A DNA stretch of 64,000 nucleotides from Prochlorococcus sp. AG-347-K18 (GTDB lineage Bacteria > Cyanobacteriota > Cyanobacteriia > PCC-6307 > Cyanobiaceae), in contig QCCF01000004.1 of NCBI GenBank assembly GCA_003281365.1, positions 46,835 through 110,834 on the forward strand, written 5' to 3'. Positions within the stretch are counted from its first letter, which is position 1, and each line of letters starts with the position of its first letter. The notes under the pieces are model-generated. The model saw only the letters and a list, made by a program, of their open reading frames with translations, was not told the DNA's origin and searched no databases. Of this stretch, positions 11,663-22,096 are shown piece by piece. Both the position numbers and the translations under genes were made by a program.

Positions 11663-11709
11663 ATTAAAACGCTTTTAAAACAATTATTTTCTGAATCAGA
11701 ATTAAAGAT

Positions 11710-12366
11710 TTATTTAAAAAAGCCAATTTGGCTAATAGGCCAAAATCTTAAATAAGCTTTTCCAATGATCTCCTTTTTATGTAGAAATTTATTTCCAGGC
11801 CAATATCTTCCATCCCAACTATTTGATCTATTATCGCCTAAAACTAAAAAGTGATCTTTTGGAACTTTTAGATTTTGAAATTCCCCACAGTTATCAAAAA
11901 AGGATTTTGAACACTTATTAGTTACATAAGGTTCGGGAATTAATCTATTGTTTATTAATACTTCACCTTTATTATTTACACTTACAATTTCCCCAGGAAG
12001 TGCTACTACTCTCTTAATGTAAGCATCGCAAGCTTGATCCCTCAAACCAGGAATAAAAGACATTGGAGGCAAACTCATGAAGAAACAATATCTATTTTTT
12101 GGTAAAGGCTTAGATCTCGATGAAATAAGTTTTTTATCAAATGAGTAAGGAGATTTAAAAACTATAATATCCCCTCTTCTTGGTAAAGTATTCCTTAAAG
12201 ATAACTTTTCAATAATTAACCTATCATTTATTTGTAATTCCGGGAGCATAGAACCTGATGGGATATAACGAGGTTCTGCAAAAAAAGATCTACAAGAAGA
12301 AATAAAAAAAGTTAAAAGAATTAGTAGCCCCCATTCTTTGAAAAAACTTTTAACAAAAGAAAACAT
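11710..12366 (-). CDS. lepB: Signal peptidase I
   Basis: PSGSMLPELQINDRLIIEK; RRGDIIVFK; KRVVALPGE; VLGDNRSNSWDGRYWG-like motif. Confidence 0.95.
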   Translation of the reverse strand: MFSFVKSFFKEWGLLILLTFFISSCRSFFAEPRYIPSGSMLPELQINDRLIIEKLSLRNTLPRRGDIIVFKSPYSFDKKLISSRSKPLPKNRYCFFMSLPPMSFIPGLRDQACDAYIKRVVALPGEIVSVNNKGEVLINNRLIPEPYVTNKCSKSFFDNCGEFQNLKVPKDHFLVLGDNRSNSWDGRYWPGNKFLHKKEIIGKAYLRFWPISQIGFFK

Positions 12367-12395
12367 AAATATATTAAAGGCTTGATTTTTTAACC

Positions 12396-12752
12396 TTACA
12401 AAAATTGTTTTGAATATTCAATTTCGTTGAACCCTAATAATACTTTTTTTTCTTCGTATACCAAAAATGGTCTTTTTATTAGTTTGCCATCACTTAAAAG
12501 AAGTTGCATGATTTCTTCCCTTGATAAAAGAAAAATATCAAGATTAATTGATTTAAATGCTTTACCTCTCGTATTGAAAATTCTTTTTTTATCTGCAGAG
12601 TTTTGTTCCCAAGCAAGATCTAAATACTTTAATAACGGAGGTTCTTTAACAATATCAATTAATTTATATGCTAAATTTTTTTTTCCAAGCCAATTTGCCG
12701 CTTTTCGACAGGTAGAGCATTTAGAATAGCTATATAAAATTATATTTTTCAA
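12396..12752 (-). CDS. ArsC/Spx/YffB-family thioredoxin-fold protein
   Basis: YSKCSTCRKAANWL CxxC and LIKRPFLVYEEKKVLLGF. Confidence 0.82.
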   Translation of the reverse strand: MKNIILYSYSKCSTCRKAANWLGKKNLAYKLIDIVKEPPLLKYLDLAWEQNSADKKRIFNTRGKAFKSINLDIFLLSREEIMQLLLSDGKLIKRPFLVYEEKKVLLGFNEIEYSKQFL

Positions 12753-12757
12753 TTTAA

Positions 12758-13303
12758 TTAACTAATAGTTGATTTCTTAAGCACTTTAAAGTTTTTCTTT
12801 CTTAGGGGTGTACAATTTTTCAATAAATTCTCAACTACATCAAAATCCCTCCAGCCATCAATTTGAACTGTTCTTCCATCAAGTCCTTTACTAGTTCTAA
12901 AAAATTCAGCAACATCCTCAAGTTGATTTGGAGCAATTTGATTAATGCTTACTATATTAGCCTGTCTAGGATTAGCCATCGGCACACATAAAAGTTTTCC
13001 ATCATATTCACCACAATCATGCATATCCAAAACACCTATAGGTCTTGCTTTTATTAGACAACCAGCAAAAGTTGGCTCATCCATTATCACCATTGCATCA
13101 AGAGGAGCTCCATCATCAGCAAGGGTATTAGGGATGAAACCATAATCAAAAGGGTACCTTACTGAAGAGTGTAATACTCTATCTAGTGCCATTATTCCTG
13201 CTTCAGAACAATATTCATACTTATTCCTACTGCCAGCGGGAATCTCCACAACTATATTTACTATTCCCTTCATTGGAGATGGAGGTATCGAGCTAAGATC
13301 CAT
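12758..13303 (-). CDS. ppa: Family I inorganic pyrophosphatase homologue with altered active site
   Basis: VEIPAGSRNKYEY, LDRVL..YPFDYGFIPNTLADDGAPLDAMV; family I PPase fold motifs. Confidence 0.9.
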   Translation of the reverse strand: MDLSSIPPSPMKGIVNIVVEIPAGSRNKYEYCSEAGIMALDRVLHSSVRYPFDYGFIPNTLADDGAPLDAMVIMDEPTFAGCLIKARPIGVLDMHDCGEYDGKLLCVPMANPRQANIVSINQIAPNQLEDVAEFFRTSKGLDGRTVQIDGWRDFDVVENLLKNCTPLRKKNFKVLKKSTIS

Positions 13304-13547
13304 CTTTTTTTAAATCGTGAATAATAATTACCTCGTTACCTTGAAAGAAAGGTCTTCCAATAAAAATGCTAATTGAGGGTAATAAAAATGTCAGAGCGGC
13401 AAAAATAATACCTAAAGATGTTAATGATAAACTCCTTATACTTAAGGGGTCATCATCATCTTTTTCAAAATCACTTAGGGAAGAACTTATAGAAGAATCT
13501 TCACCTATTTCCCTTTTTTTAAGGTGCTTTGATTTCGTATAACTCAA
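13293..13547 (-). CDS. Small membrane protein, conserved-type hypothetical
   Basis: ORF with acidic N-terminal region and one hydrophobic segment; overlaps ppa start by 11 bp. Confidence 0.6.
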   Translation of the reverse strand: MSYTKSKHLKKREIGEDSSISSSLSDFEKDDDDPLSIRSLSLTSLGIIFAALTFLLPSISIFIGRPFFQGNEVIIIHDLKKDGS

Positions 13548-13639
13548 GAACTCTTGATTGGTAAATTTAAATGAGGTAATTGGATATAATTATCCTACAT
13601 ACTTAATGTCAATAAATCAAAACATTATTTATTAACTTC

Positions 13640-13993
13640 TTAATTATTTTTTTCGAGTAATGTTCTAATTGATTTTAGTTCATCCAATATTTGTACTAAT
13701 GTGTTTTGAGCCGCTGAAGAAGGTGTATTAAATACCTCTACAGTAACCTCTTTGATTCTCAAAATATCTTTAGCAAATCTTGCTACTTCATTTGGATGGA
13801 ATTTTAAAGGATCTTTTTGATCAGTTCTAAATTCTGGATTTAATTTTCTTGGATTAAAGCTAGGATTTAAATTTCTTAAATCTGTATTCGTATACCTATA
13901 AACAGAAGCTCTTGATCGGCTTAAGAATTTTTGAACTTCATCAATACCTACCAATTCCTCTTCGCTAGAGATATGGGAATCTATATTTTCCAT
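13640..13993 (-). CDS. Small helix-turn-helix / excisionase-like protein
   Basis: GIDEVQKFLSRSRASVYRYTN...KFHPNEVARFAKD reads as an HTH DNA-binding domain plus C-terminal helix. Confidence 0.6.
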   Translation of the reverse strand: MENIDSHISSEEELVGIDEVQKFLSRSRASVYRYTNTDLRNLNPSFNPRKLNPEFRTDQKDPLKFHPNEVARFAKDILRIKEVTVEVFNTPSSAAQNTLVQILDELKSIRTLLEKNN

Positions 13994-14032
13994 AACTTTA
14001 AGAAAATGTTTTAGAAATAATGAACTTTGTTA

Positions 14033-14046
14033 AAAGTTTAAACTTT
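14033..14046. promoter_or_regulatory. 14-bp perfect palindrome AAAGTTTAAACTTT, candidate operator
   Basis: Exact self-complementary sequence 40 bp upstream of the HTH gene start, in the divergent spacer with proS. Confidence 0.35.
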
Positions 14047-14168
14047 ATTACTGAAGAAACTAGCAGAAAGAATATGTTCAGACTAGTAGCGTTGAGGGAC
14101 TCAAAACACTTTAAGTTTTTTTTTTCACCTAAATTGATAAAATTAACAATTATTAGGGATTTTTTTGT

Positions 14169-15971
14169 ATGCGCGTGACCACCTCATTTCCTCTGGGGAC
14201 TCTTCGTGACACACCTTCTGAAGCTGAAATCATTTCGCATAAATTACTGTTAAAAGCTGGTTACATTCGAAGAGTTAATAGTGGCATCTATGCTTATATG
14301 CCAATAATGCTTAGAGTTATTGAAAAAATATCCGCAATAATTGAAAAAGAACTTAACAGTATTGGATGTACTAAATTACTCTTACCCCAACTTCATCCAT
14401 CAGATTTGTGGAAAAAAAGCGAAAGATGGGAGGGCTATACTGCTGGCGAAGGAATAATGTTTAATCTCAAAGATAGACAAGGAAAAGAATTTGGTTTGGC
14501 TCCTACTCACGAAGAAGTGATCACAAGTATTGCATCAGAGATCATTAATTCATATAAGCAACTACCTCTATGTTTCTATCAAATTCAGACAAAATTCAGA
14601 GATGAAATAAGGCCAAGATTTGGATTAATGAGAAGTAGAGAATTTATAATGAAAGATGGTTATTCTTTCCACTCTTCAGCAAACGATTTAGCTTCATTTT
14701 ATGAAAAAGTGGGCAATGCTTATGAAAATATTTTTAAATCATGTGGATTACAAACAGTAGGTGTTGAAGCAGATAGTGGAGCCATTGGCGGTGCATCCTC
14801 AAAAGAATTCATGGTAACTGCAGATGCTGGGGAAGATTCCATCTTGTTTACTAAAAGCGGTTCTTATGCTGCAAATATTGAAAAAGCTGTTTCTATTCCC
14901 TCTCAAGCAATTCCATTAAGAGATAATATTTCAGACTGGTTAGAAACACCTCACCAAAAAACAATCCATGAAGTTTGTAAAAAAAATAATTTAGACCCAA
15001 GTCAGATCATAAAAGTTGTAGTATTCCTTGCAAAATTCGAAGACAAATCAGAAGTACCAATTCTTGCATGTATAAGAGGAGATCAAAATATTAATGAAGT
15101 AAAGCTTTTTAACTTAATAAGTAAACTTAATAATTCCAACCTCCTAAATCTTCAGAAAATTGAAAACAAAAACACTATCGAGAAAAATCTTGTTAATTTA
15201 CCCTTAGGTTTTATCGGGCCAGATTTGGATAATAAAACTATTAAAGCTAGTTCTAACTGGGAAAAAAAATGGACAAGAATAATTGACCATTCTGCAAGTG
15301 ACCTTTCAAAGTTTATAAGTGGTGGGAATAAAGTTAATTTCCATAAAGTTTTTCAAGAATTCTCTTTTGATTCGAAAGACTATCTAATTGGAGATATCAG
15401 GAATGCCAAAAAAGGAGATAAAGTAAGTACTTATGATGATGAAGAACTTAAAGAAAAAAAAGGTATCGAGATTGGACATATTTTCCAACTAGGTCAGAAA
15501 TATAGTGAAAAATTAAATGCAAAGTTCTCTGATAAGGACGGTCAGTTAAAAAATTTATGGATGGGTTGTTACGGAATAGGAGTGACAAGAATAGCTCAAG
15601 CGGCTATAGAACAAAATCATGATCAAAAAGGAATTTGTTGGCCTATCCAGATTTCTCCTTTTGAAGTTATTATTATCCCAACAAACCTAAAAGATCCTAT
15701 TCAAAGTGATCTTACTGAGCAAATCTATAACGACTTTTTAATTAATAAAATTGATGTCCTTCTTGACGATAGAAACGATAGAGCTGGAGTGAAATTTAAG
15801 GATGCGGAATTAGTTGGTATCCCGTTTCAGATAATTATTGGCAGAGATTCTATTAATAAAGAAGTAGAACTTTTATGCAGAACAAATAATACTAAGCTTA
15901 AAATTAGTACTGATAAATTGTTAGAAACATTTATTTCTGAATCTGAAATAATGTACAATAAAAAGACTTGA
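14169..15971 (+). CDS. proS: Prolyl-tRNA synthetase
   Basis: MRVTTSFPLGTLRDTPSEAEIISHKLLLKAGYIRRVNSGIYAYMP; class II aaRS motifs with bacterial insertion domain. Confidence 0.97.
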   Translation: MRVTTSFPLGTLRDTPSEAEIISHKLLLKAGYIRRVNSGIYAYMPIMLRVIEKISAIIEKELNSIGCTKLLLPQLHPSDLWKKSERWEGYTAGEGIMFNLKDRQGKEFGLAPTHEEVITSIASEIINSYKQLPLCFYQIQTKFRDEIRPRFGLMRSREFIMKDGYSFHSSANDLASFYEKVGNAYENIFKSCGLQTVGVEADSGAIGGASSKEFMVTADAGEDSILFTKSGSYAANIEKAVSIPSQAIPLRDNISDWLETPHQKTIHEVCKKNNLDPSQIIKVVVFLAKFEDKSEVPILACIRGDQNINEVKLFNLISKLNNSNLLNLQKIENKNTIEKNLVNLPLGFIGPDLDNKTIKASSNWEKKWTRIIDHSASDLSKFISGGNKVNFHKVFQEFSFDSKDYLIGDIRNAKKGDKVSTYDDEELKEKKGIEIGHIFQLGQKYSEKLNAKFSDKDGQLKNLWMGCYGIGVTRIAQAAIEQNHDQKGICWPIQISPFEVIIIPTNLKDPIQSDLTEQIYNDFLINKIDVLLDDRNDRAGVKFKDAELVGIPFQIIIGRDSINKEVELLCRTNNTKLKISTDKLLETFISESEIMYNKKT

Positions 15972-15997
15972 GGCTTATTTTTTTTGGGAGCTAAGTT

Positions 15998-16435
15998 ATG
16001 TTACTGAAATGGACATCAAAATTAATTTTAAAAAATCTAATTAAAGCAATATCCTATTCACTTTCTTTAATTATTGTTTTTACATTATTTAATTCCCCTT
16101 CTATAGCTGTAAAAACTGCAATGACAGGCGACTACACTCAAGATACAATTTCAGTTGTCAAATCATTACAAACAGCAGTTGATACTCCAAAAGATTCTCC
16201 AAACAAAGAAGAAATAAGAAGCGAGGCTCTTATCCTTATAACTGACTATATTTCTAGATACAGAAATAGAGGTATGGTGAACAAAACTCAATCATTTACT
16301 ACCATGCAAACAGCATTAAATGCTATGGCAGGCCATTATAAAAACTTTGCAAGTAGACCCTTACCAGATAAACTTAAAGAGCGACTAACAAAAGAATTTT
16401 CTCTTGCTGAAAAAATGGTTCTTAGAGAAAGTTGA
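15998..16435 (+). CDS. psb27: Photosystem II assembly protein Psb27
   Basis: TGDYTQDTISVVKSLQTAV...DYISRYRNRG...YTTMQTALNAMAGHY-like Psb27 signature. Confidence 0.92.
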   Translation: MLLKWTSKLILKNLIKAISYSLSLIIVFTLFNSPSIAVKTAMTGDYTQDTISVVKSLQTAVDTPKDSPNKEEIRSEALILITDYISRYRNRGMVNKTQSFTTMQTALNAMAGHYKNFASRPLPDKLKERLTKEFSLAEKMVLRES

Positions 16436-16462
16436 TACAATTCATTTACTTTTTAAAATTAA

Positions 16463-17827
<1,365 letters not shown>

Positions 17828-17842
17828 TTTAGTTCCAAATTA

Positions 17843-18844
17843 ATGAGGGAATCCTTTAGACATTTTGAACATAAAAAATCTGATCTCATTGGTCTGGGCA
17901 ACGCAATAGTAGATATTATTGTAAATATTGAAGATGAGTTTCTTGAGATAAATAATCTGGATAAAGGATCAATGAATCTAATTAATTCTGATGAATCTCA
18001 GAGATTGTTAGAAAATTGCAAAGTGATCAAACAAATTTCAGGTGGATCCTCAGCAAATACCGTTGTTTCTTTAGCAGAATTAGGCAATCATGTGCAGTTT
18101 ATAGGAAGAGTGAAAAATGATCAATTTGGGAATTTCTTTTCTGACGATATAAAGAAAAGTAAAACTATATTTAATACTCCACCTACTATTGAAGGTGCTC
18201 CAACAGCTCATTCAATCATTTTGGTTACACCTGATGCACAAAGAACTATGTGCACTTACCTAGGAGCATCTGTAGAGTTTGAACCAAAAGACATTGACTT
18301 TACTGTAATTAAGGAAAGTAAATACTTATATTTAGAAGGATATTTATGGGACAGCGAATTAGCTAAAAAAGCTTTTATTAAAGCCGCCCAAATTGCAAAA
18401 CAATCTAATACAAAAATAATCCTTTCTTTGTCTGATTCATTTTGTGTAGATAGACATCGTGAGAGTTTCTTGGAATTAATTTATGAATATGTAGATATTG
18501 TTTTTTGTAATGAATCCGAGGCATTAAATCTATTTAAAAATGATAAATTAGCAAGCTGCCAAGAAGATCTATCTTCCTTATGTGAATTAGTCATAGTTAC
18601 TCTTGGAAGCAATGGTTCTATGATCGTTAACAAAAATAATGTTGAAATAATTGAGTCAATAACGAAAGGCAATATTATTGATACTACAGGAGCGGGAGAT
18701 ATCTATGCGGGAGGATTCATCCATGGATTAATAAACAATTATTCCCTCAAAAAATGCGGAGAGATAGCTTCAATTTGTGCGGGTCAAATAATTACGCAAT
18801 TTGGATCTAGAACAGATATTGATCTTAAAGAGTTAATAAAATAG
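17843..18844 (+). CDS. PfkB-family carbohydrate/nucleoside kinase
   Basis: GLGNAIVDIIV; SGGSSANTVVSLAELG; DTTGAGDIYAGGFIHG. Confidence 0.9.
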   Translation: MRESFRHFEHKKSDLIGLGNAIVDIIVNIEDEFLEINNLDKGSMNLINSDESQRLLENCKVIKQISGGSSANTVVSLAELGNHVQFIGRVKNDQFGNFFSDDIKKSKTIFNTPPTIEGAPTAHSIILVTPDAQRTMCTYLGASVEFEPKDIDFTVIKESKYLYLEGYLWDSELAKKAFIKAAQIAKQSNTKIILSLSDSFCVDRHRESFLELIYEYVDIVFCNESEALNLFKNDKLASCQEDLSSLCELVIVTLGSNGSMIVNKNNVEIIESITKGNIIDTTGAGDIYAGGFIHGLINNYSLKKCGEIASICAGQIITQFGSRTDIDLKELIK

Positions 18845-18850
18845 ATTTAA

Positions 18851-19156
18851 TCAAATAGTCTTATTCAACCAATCATAATATTTCATCTCAGCATGGTATT
18901 TTTTGTAAATAATCTGAGGGACATCATATGTGGAATTTTTATTTACGAAATCAATTAAACAATCTTTAAAATCTAGTTTACTTTTTATTGTGATCTCAAA
19001 CTCTTTAGTTTCTTCAATATCATCATCCCACTTATAAATTGAAAAAATTTGCTTTATCGAAACACAAGCTGCAAGTTTATTTTGTATTAGTAATTTAGCC
19101 ATTCGCAAAGCATTTGCGTTACTTGATTCAGTTGTGATAATAACTAATACTTCCAT
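18851..19156 (-). CDS. cutA: Divalent-cation tolerance protein CutA
   Basis: LLIQNKLAACVSIKQIFSIYKWDDDIEE; YDVPQII. Confidence 0.93.
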   Translation of the reverse strand: MEVLVIITTESSNANALRMAKLLIQNKLAACVSIKQIFSIYKWDDDIEETKEFEITIKSKLDFKDCLIDFVNKNSTYDVPQIIYKKYHAEMKYYDWLNKTI

Positions 19157-19169
19157 ATTATATATTACG

Positions 19170-19967
19170 TTAAAATTTTTTAATTATGTGATTTATCAAA
19201 TTGTGATATTGATCAAAAGAGTAAGAATAATCATTTTTAACTTTCGGCCTTTTAACCAAAAATAACTTCATCTTACTTCCTGCAACTATACTCTCCCAGT
19301 TTTTCTGAGAATAACTTCCAGATTCTCTGCATAAAACATAATCTATCTCCCAAAAATCACAAAGTTTTTTTTCTAAAATGCTTTTATTATCTTTACTCGG
19401 TTCAAGTATCGCTATGTTTGAATTTTTAATACATGATCCAAAAGCTTTAGTTATACTCTCATAAGTTGGAAGTACCCTTGTAAATACATTTGCTTTACAA
19501 TTCATATAATAACTAGCTGTGTCGTTAAGGAATCTTGATCCTATTGCGAGAAGAATATTCTTATTTTCTATATCAACATTATTTATATCTTTTAATTGAT
19601 CAATATAAAAAAAATTATTAGTGTTATTTATTAGAGATTTCCTCTCAAATAGCAAAAGAGGTTTATTAATTTCTTTACATGCATTATTAAGATTTTTAGA
19701 AATTATTACGGCAAACGGATGAGTAGCATCGATAACGCATGTGATTTTATTTTTATTTATGAAATTAATTATTTGATCTTTATTATTTAATTTCCCCGTA
19801 ATGATATGTAACTTTGGATTTTCAATATAAGCTTGCCCTGCTTTATAAGTTAAAACACTTGCAAAGACTGAATAATTAAGTTCAAGAAGCCTATTAGCTA
19901 TTACAGGTCCATCCGAAGTTCCTGAAAGGATCCAAACATTTTTATAGCAATTTCCTTGATTCTGCAT
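19170..19967 (-). CDS. cobK: Precorrin-6A reductase
   Basis: VWILSGTSDGPVIANRLLEL; VIDATHPFAVIISKNL. Confidence 0.88.
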   Translation of the reverse strand: MQNQGNCYKNVWILSGTSDGPVIANRLLELNYSVFASVLTYKAGQAYIENPKLHIITGKLNNKDQIINFINKNKITCVIDATHPFAVIISKNLNNACKEINKPLLLFERKSLINNTNNFFYIDQLKDINNVDIENKNILLAIGSRFLNDTASYYMNCKANVFTRVLPTYESITKAFGSCIKNSNIAILEPSKDNKSILEKKLCDFWEIDYVLCRESGSYSQKNWESIVAGSKMKLFLVKRPKVKNDYSYSFDQYHNLINHIIKKF

Positions 19968-19995
19968 CAGTATGTCTTTAATTAAATAGTAAGTA

Positions 19996-20421
19996 ATGAA
20001 TCATTGTTTAATTCAAGCGGTCATTAATAGCGCTCCCCAAATGAGGTATACCAAAGAGAACCAAACTCCAATTGCAGAAATGATTGTTAATTTTAAAGGA
20101 TTACGTAGTGAAGATCCAACCAGAGATCTCAAGATCATAGGATGGGGAAATATTGCCAAAGAAATGGTAGATGAACTAAAGGAGGGGCAAAATATTGTTA
20201 TTGAGGGACGTCTAAAGATGAATTCTGTCACTAGAAAAGACGGGACGAAAGAAAAACAACCAGAACTAACAGCTTCAAAAATTCATCAAATATCGCCAGT
20301 TGATGTTATTAAGTCTGATCAAAAAGAAAATAAGGAGTCATTTGAAAATAAAGAAAACGCCAAAAAATCTAGTTGGGATAGTTCACCTTTAGTACCTGAA
20401 GTGGACGAAATACCCTTTTAA
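19996..20421 (+). CDS. ssb: Single-stranded DNA-binding protein
   Basis: OB-fold; GWGNIAKEMVDELKEGQNIVIEGRLKMNSVTRKDGTKE; acidic tail EVDEIPF. Confidence 0.9.
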   Translation: MNHCLIQAVINSAPQMRYTKENQTPIAEMIVNFKGLRSEDPTRDLKIIGWGNIAKEMVDELKEGQNIVIEGRLKMNSVTRKDGTKEKQPELTASKIHQISPVDVIKSDQKENKESFENKENAKKSSWDSSPLVPEVDEIPF

Positions 20422-20422
20422 A

Positions 20423-20632
20423 TCAAATATCAACATTATTTTCTTGAACACTTATAATAAATTTGCTTATTTTTCTTTCAAGCGCGGCAAGTTCGCTTCT
20501 GATTTCTGGCCATTTACCCTTATCAAGATTTTCTAATAACCATGCTCTATCTTGATCAAGTTTAAAAATTAAATCTCCTTGATTTGCAGTATTAGGATCT
20601 TGCATAATACTTTTAGCCCATTCAAAACTCAT
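20423..20632 (-). CDS. Conserved-type small hypothetical protein
   Basis: 69-aa ORF, soluble helical, 1 bp from convergent ssb. Confidence 0.6.
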   Translation of the reverse strand: MSFEWAKSIMQDPNTANQGDLIFKLDQDRAWLLENLDKGKWPEIRSELAALERKISKFIISVQENNVDI

Positions 20633-20646
20633 TCTACTAAATCAAA

Positions 20647-21177
20647 ATGAAGAAATACTTATCGCCTGGAAACTTAATCGTAACCGCTGGGGGTATATTA
20701 GCTTTTGTTGGAATGACTGCTTATTTTACAGACTCAGTGAATTTAAGTGTACCTACTTTTTTTTATGGAGTACCTATTTTCCTAATTGGCTTAGGCTTAA
20801 AGACTTCCGAAATACCTCCTGTAGATTTATTTGACAAGACAAATTTTGCGACAAATAAATTTAATAGACCAAAAGAACTAACAGCATTAGTTAAAGATGT
20901 TACAAGATGGAGGTATGGGATAAAAGCTCATCTTGAATCGTCATTAGAATCCTTAAATTTATGGGACGAGGATAACCCCCCTCAATTAAAAGAAATAGAA
21001 GAAATTACTAAGGAAGAAAAAAATGGTCTCAGAATGCGTTTCGAATTAAATGCTGTCCCTCTAGAAAAATGGATTGAAAAACAAGAAAGATTAAATAGGT
21101 TTTTCGTCAAAGGTCTTGAATCAGAATTTATTATCGACGATAATAAAAAAGAATTTGATTTTATTCTCTTTTATTGA
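20647..21177 (+). CDS. DUF2854-like membrane protein
   Basis: Two N-terminal hydrophobic segments then GLKTSEIPPVDLFD...VTRWRYG..H cyanobacterial pattern. Confidence 0.7.
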   Translation: MKKYLSPGNLIVTAGGILAFVGMTAYFTDSVNLSVPTFFYGVPIFLIGLGLKTSEIPPVDLFDKTNFATNKFNRPKELTALVKDVTRWRYGIKAHLESSLESLNLWDEDNPPQLKEIEEITKEEKNGLRMRFELNAVPLEKWIEKQERLNRFFVKGLESEFIIDDNKKEFDFILFY

Positions 21178-21241
21178 ATATAGGGATATATTTGTAAAAA
21201 CCTAATTTCTCAATTTAATCAAGTTTTAATGAATTTTAATA

Positions 21242-22093
21242 ATGAATGATTCTCAAAGAGTATCAATATTAAGCGAAGCACTTCCATATATACAAAGTTT
21301 CTCAGGTAGAAAAATTGTTATCAAGTATGGTGGTTCTGTTATGGAGAATGATAATTTAAAAAATGCTTTTTTTAGAGACATTGCACTTTTATCAACCGTT
21401 GGGGTTTGTCCGATAGTAATTCATGGAGGTGGACCAGAGATTAATAATTGGTTAAAGAAATTAGAAATATCTCCTAAATTCGAAAATGGATTAAGAATTA
21501 CTGATCAAAAAACAATGGAAATTGTCGAGATGGTTCTAATGGGTAGAGTAAACAAACAAATTGTAAAAGGGATTAATAAAACTGGATCCTTAGCTGTTGG
21601 AATATCAGGTCTTGATGGGAACTTAATTCAATCTAGAGAACTAGGAGATGGTAGCCATGGGTTAGTGGGAGAGGTTACAAAAATCAATCCTGAAATATTA
21701 GATCCTCTTATCTCTAAAGGATACATCCCAATTATTTCTAGCATTGGATCAACCTTGGAGGGTATTTCCCATAACATTAATGCTGATTTTGTTGCTGGAG
21801 AAATTGCTGCTGCAATAAATGCTGAAAAACTTATTCTTCTTACTGATACTCAAGGTATTTTAAAAGAAAAAGATAACAAAAATAGTCTTGTTGAAAAAAC
21901 TAATCTCAAAGAGGCAAGGGATTTTATTGATAAAAAAATTGTGACTGAAGGTATGATCCCAAAGACAGAATGCTGTATAAGAGCTTTAGCCCAAGGAGTC
22001 AAAGCAGCTCACATAATTGATGGAAGAATAGAACATTCATTACTTCTTGAGATTTTTACAAATTCCGGAATAGGTACAATGATAGTCGCCTAA
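21242..22093 (+). CDS. argB: Acetylglutamate kinase
   Basis: [53 protein letters not shown]. Confidence 0.97.
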   Translation: MNDSQRVSILSEALPYIQSFSGRKIVIKYGGSVMENDNLKNAFFRDIALLSTVGVCPIVIHGGGPEINNWLKKLEISPKFENGLRITDQKTMEIVEMVLMGRVNKQIVKGINKTGSLAVGISGLDGNLIQSRELGDGSHGLVGEVTKINPEILDPLISKGYIPIISSIGSTLEGISHNINADFVAGEIAAAINAEKLILLTDTQGILKEKDNKNSLVEKTNLKEARDFIDKKIVTEGMIPKTECCIRALAQGVKAAHIIDGRIEHSLLLEIFTNSGIGTMIVA

Positions 22094-22096
22094 CCC

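Noticed and set aside
12427-12729. 100-aa plus-strand ORF opposite the ArsC-like gene
   Set aside because: Fully antisense to a gene with a clear CxxC motif
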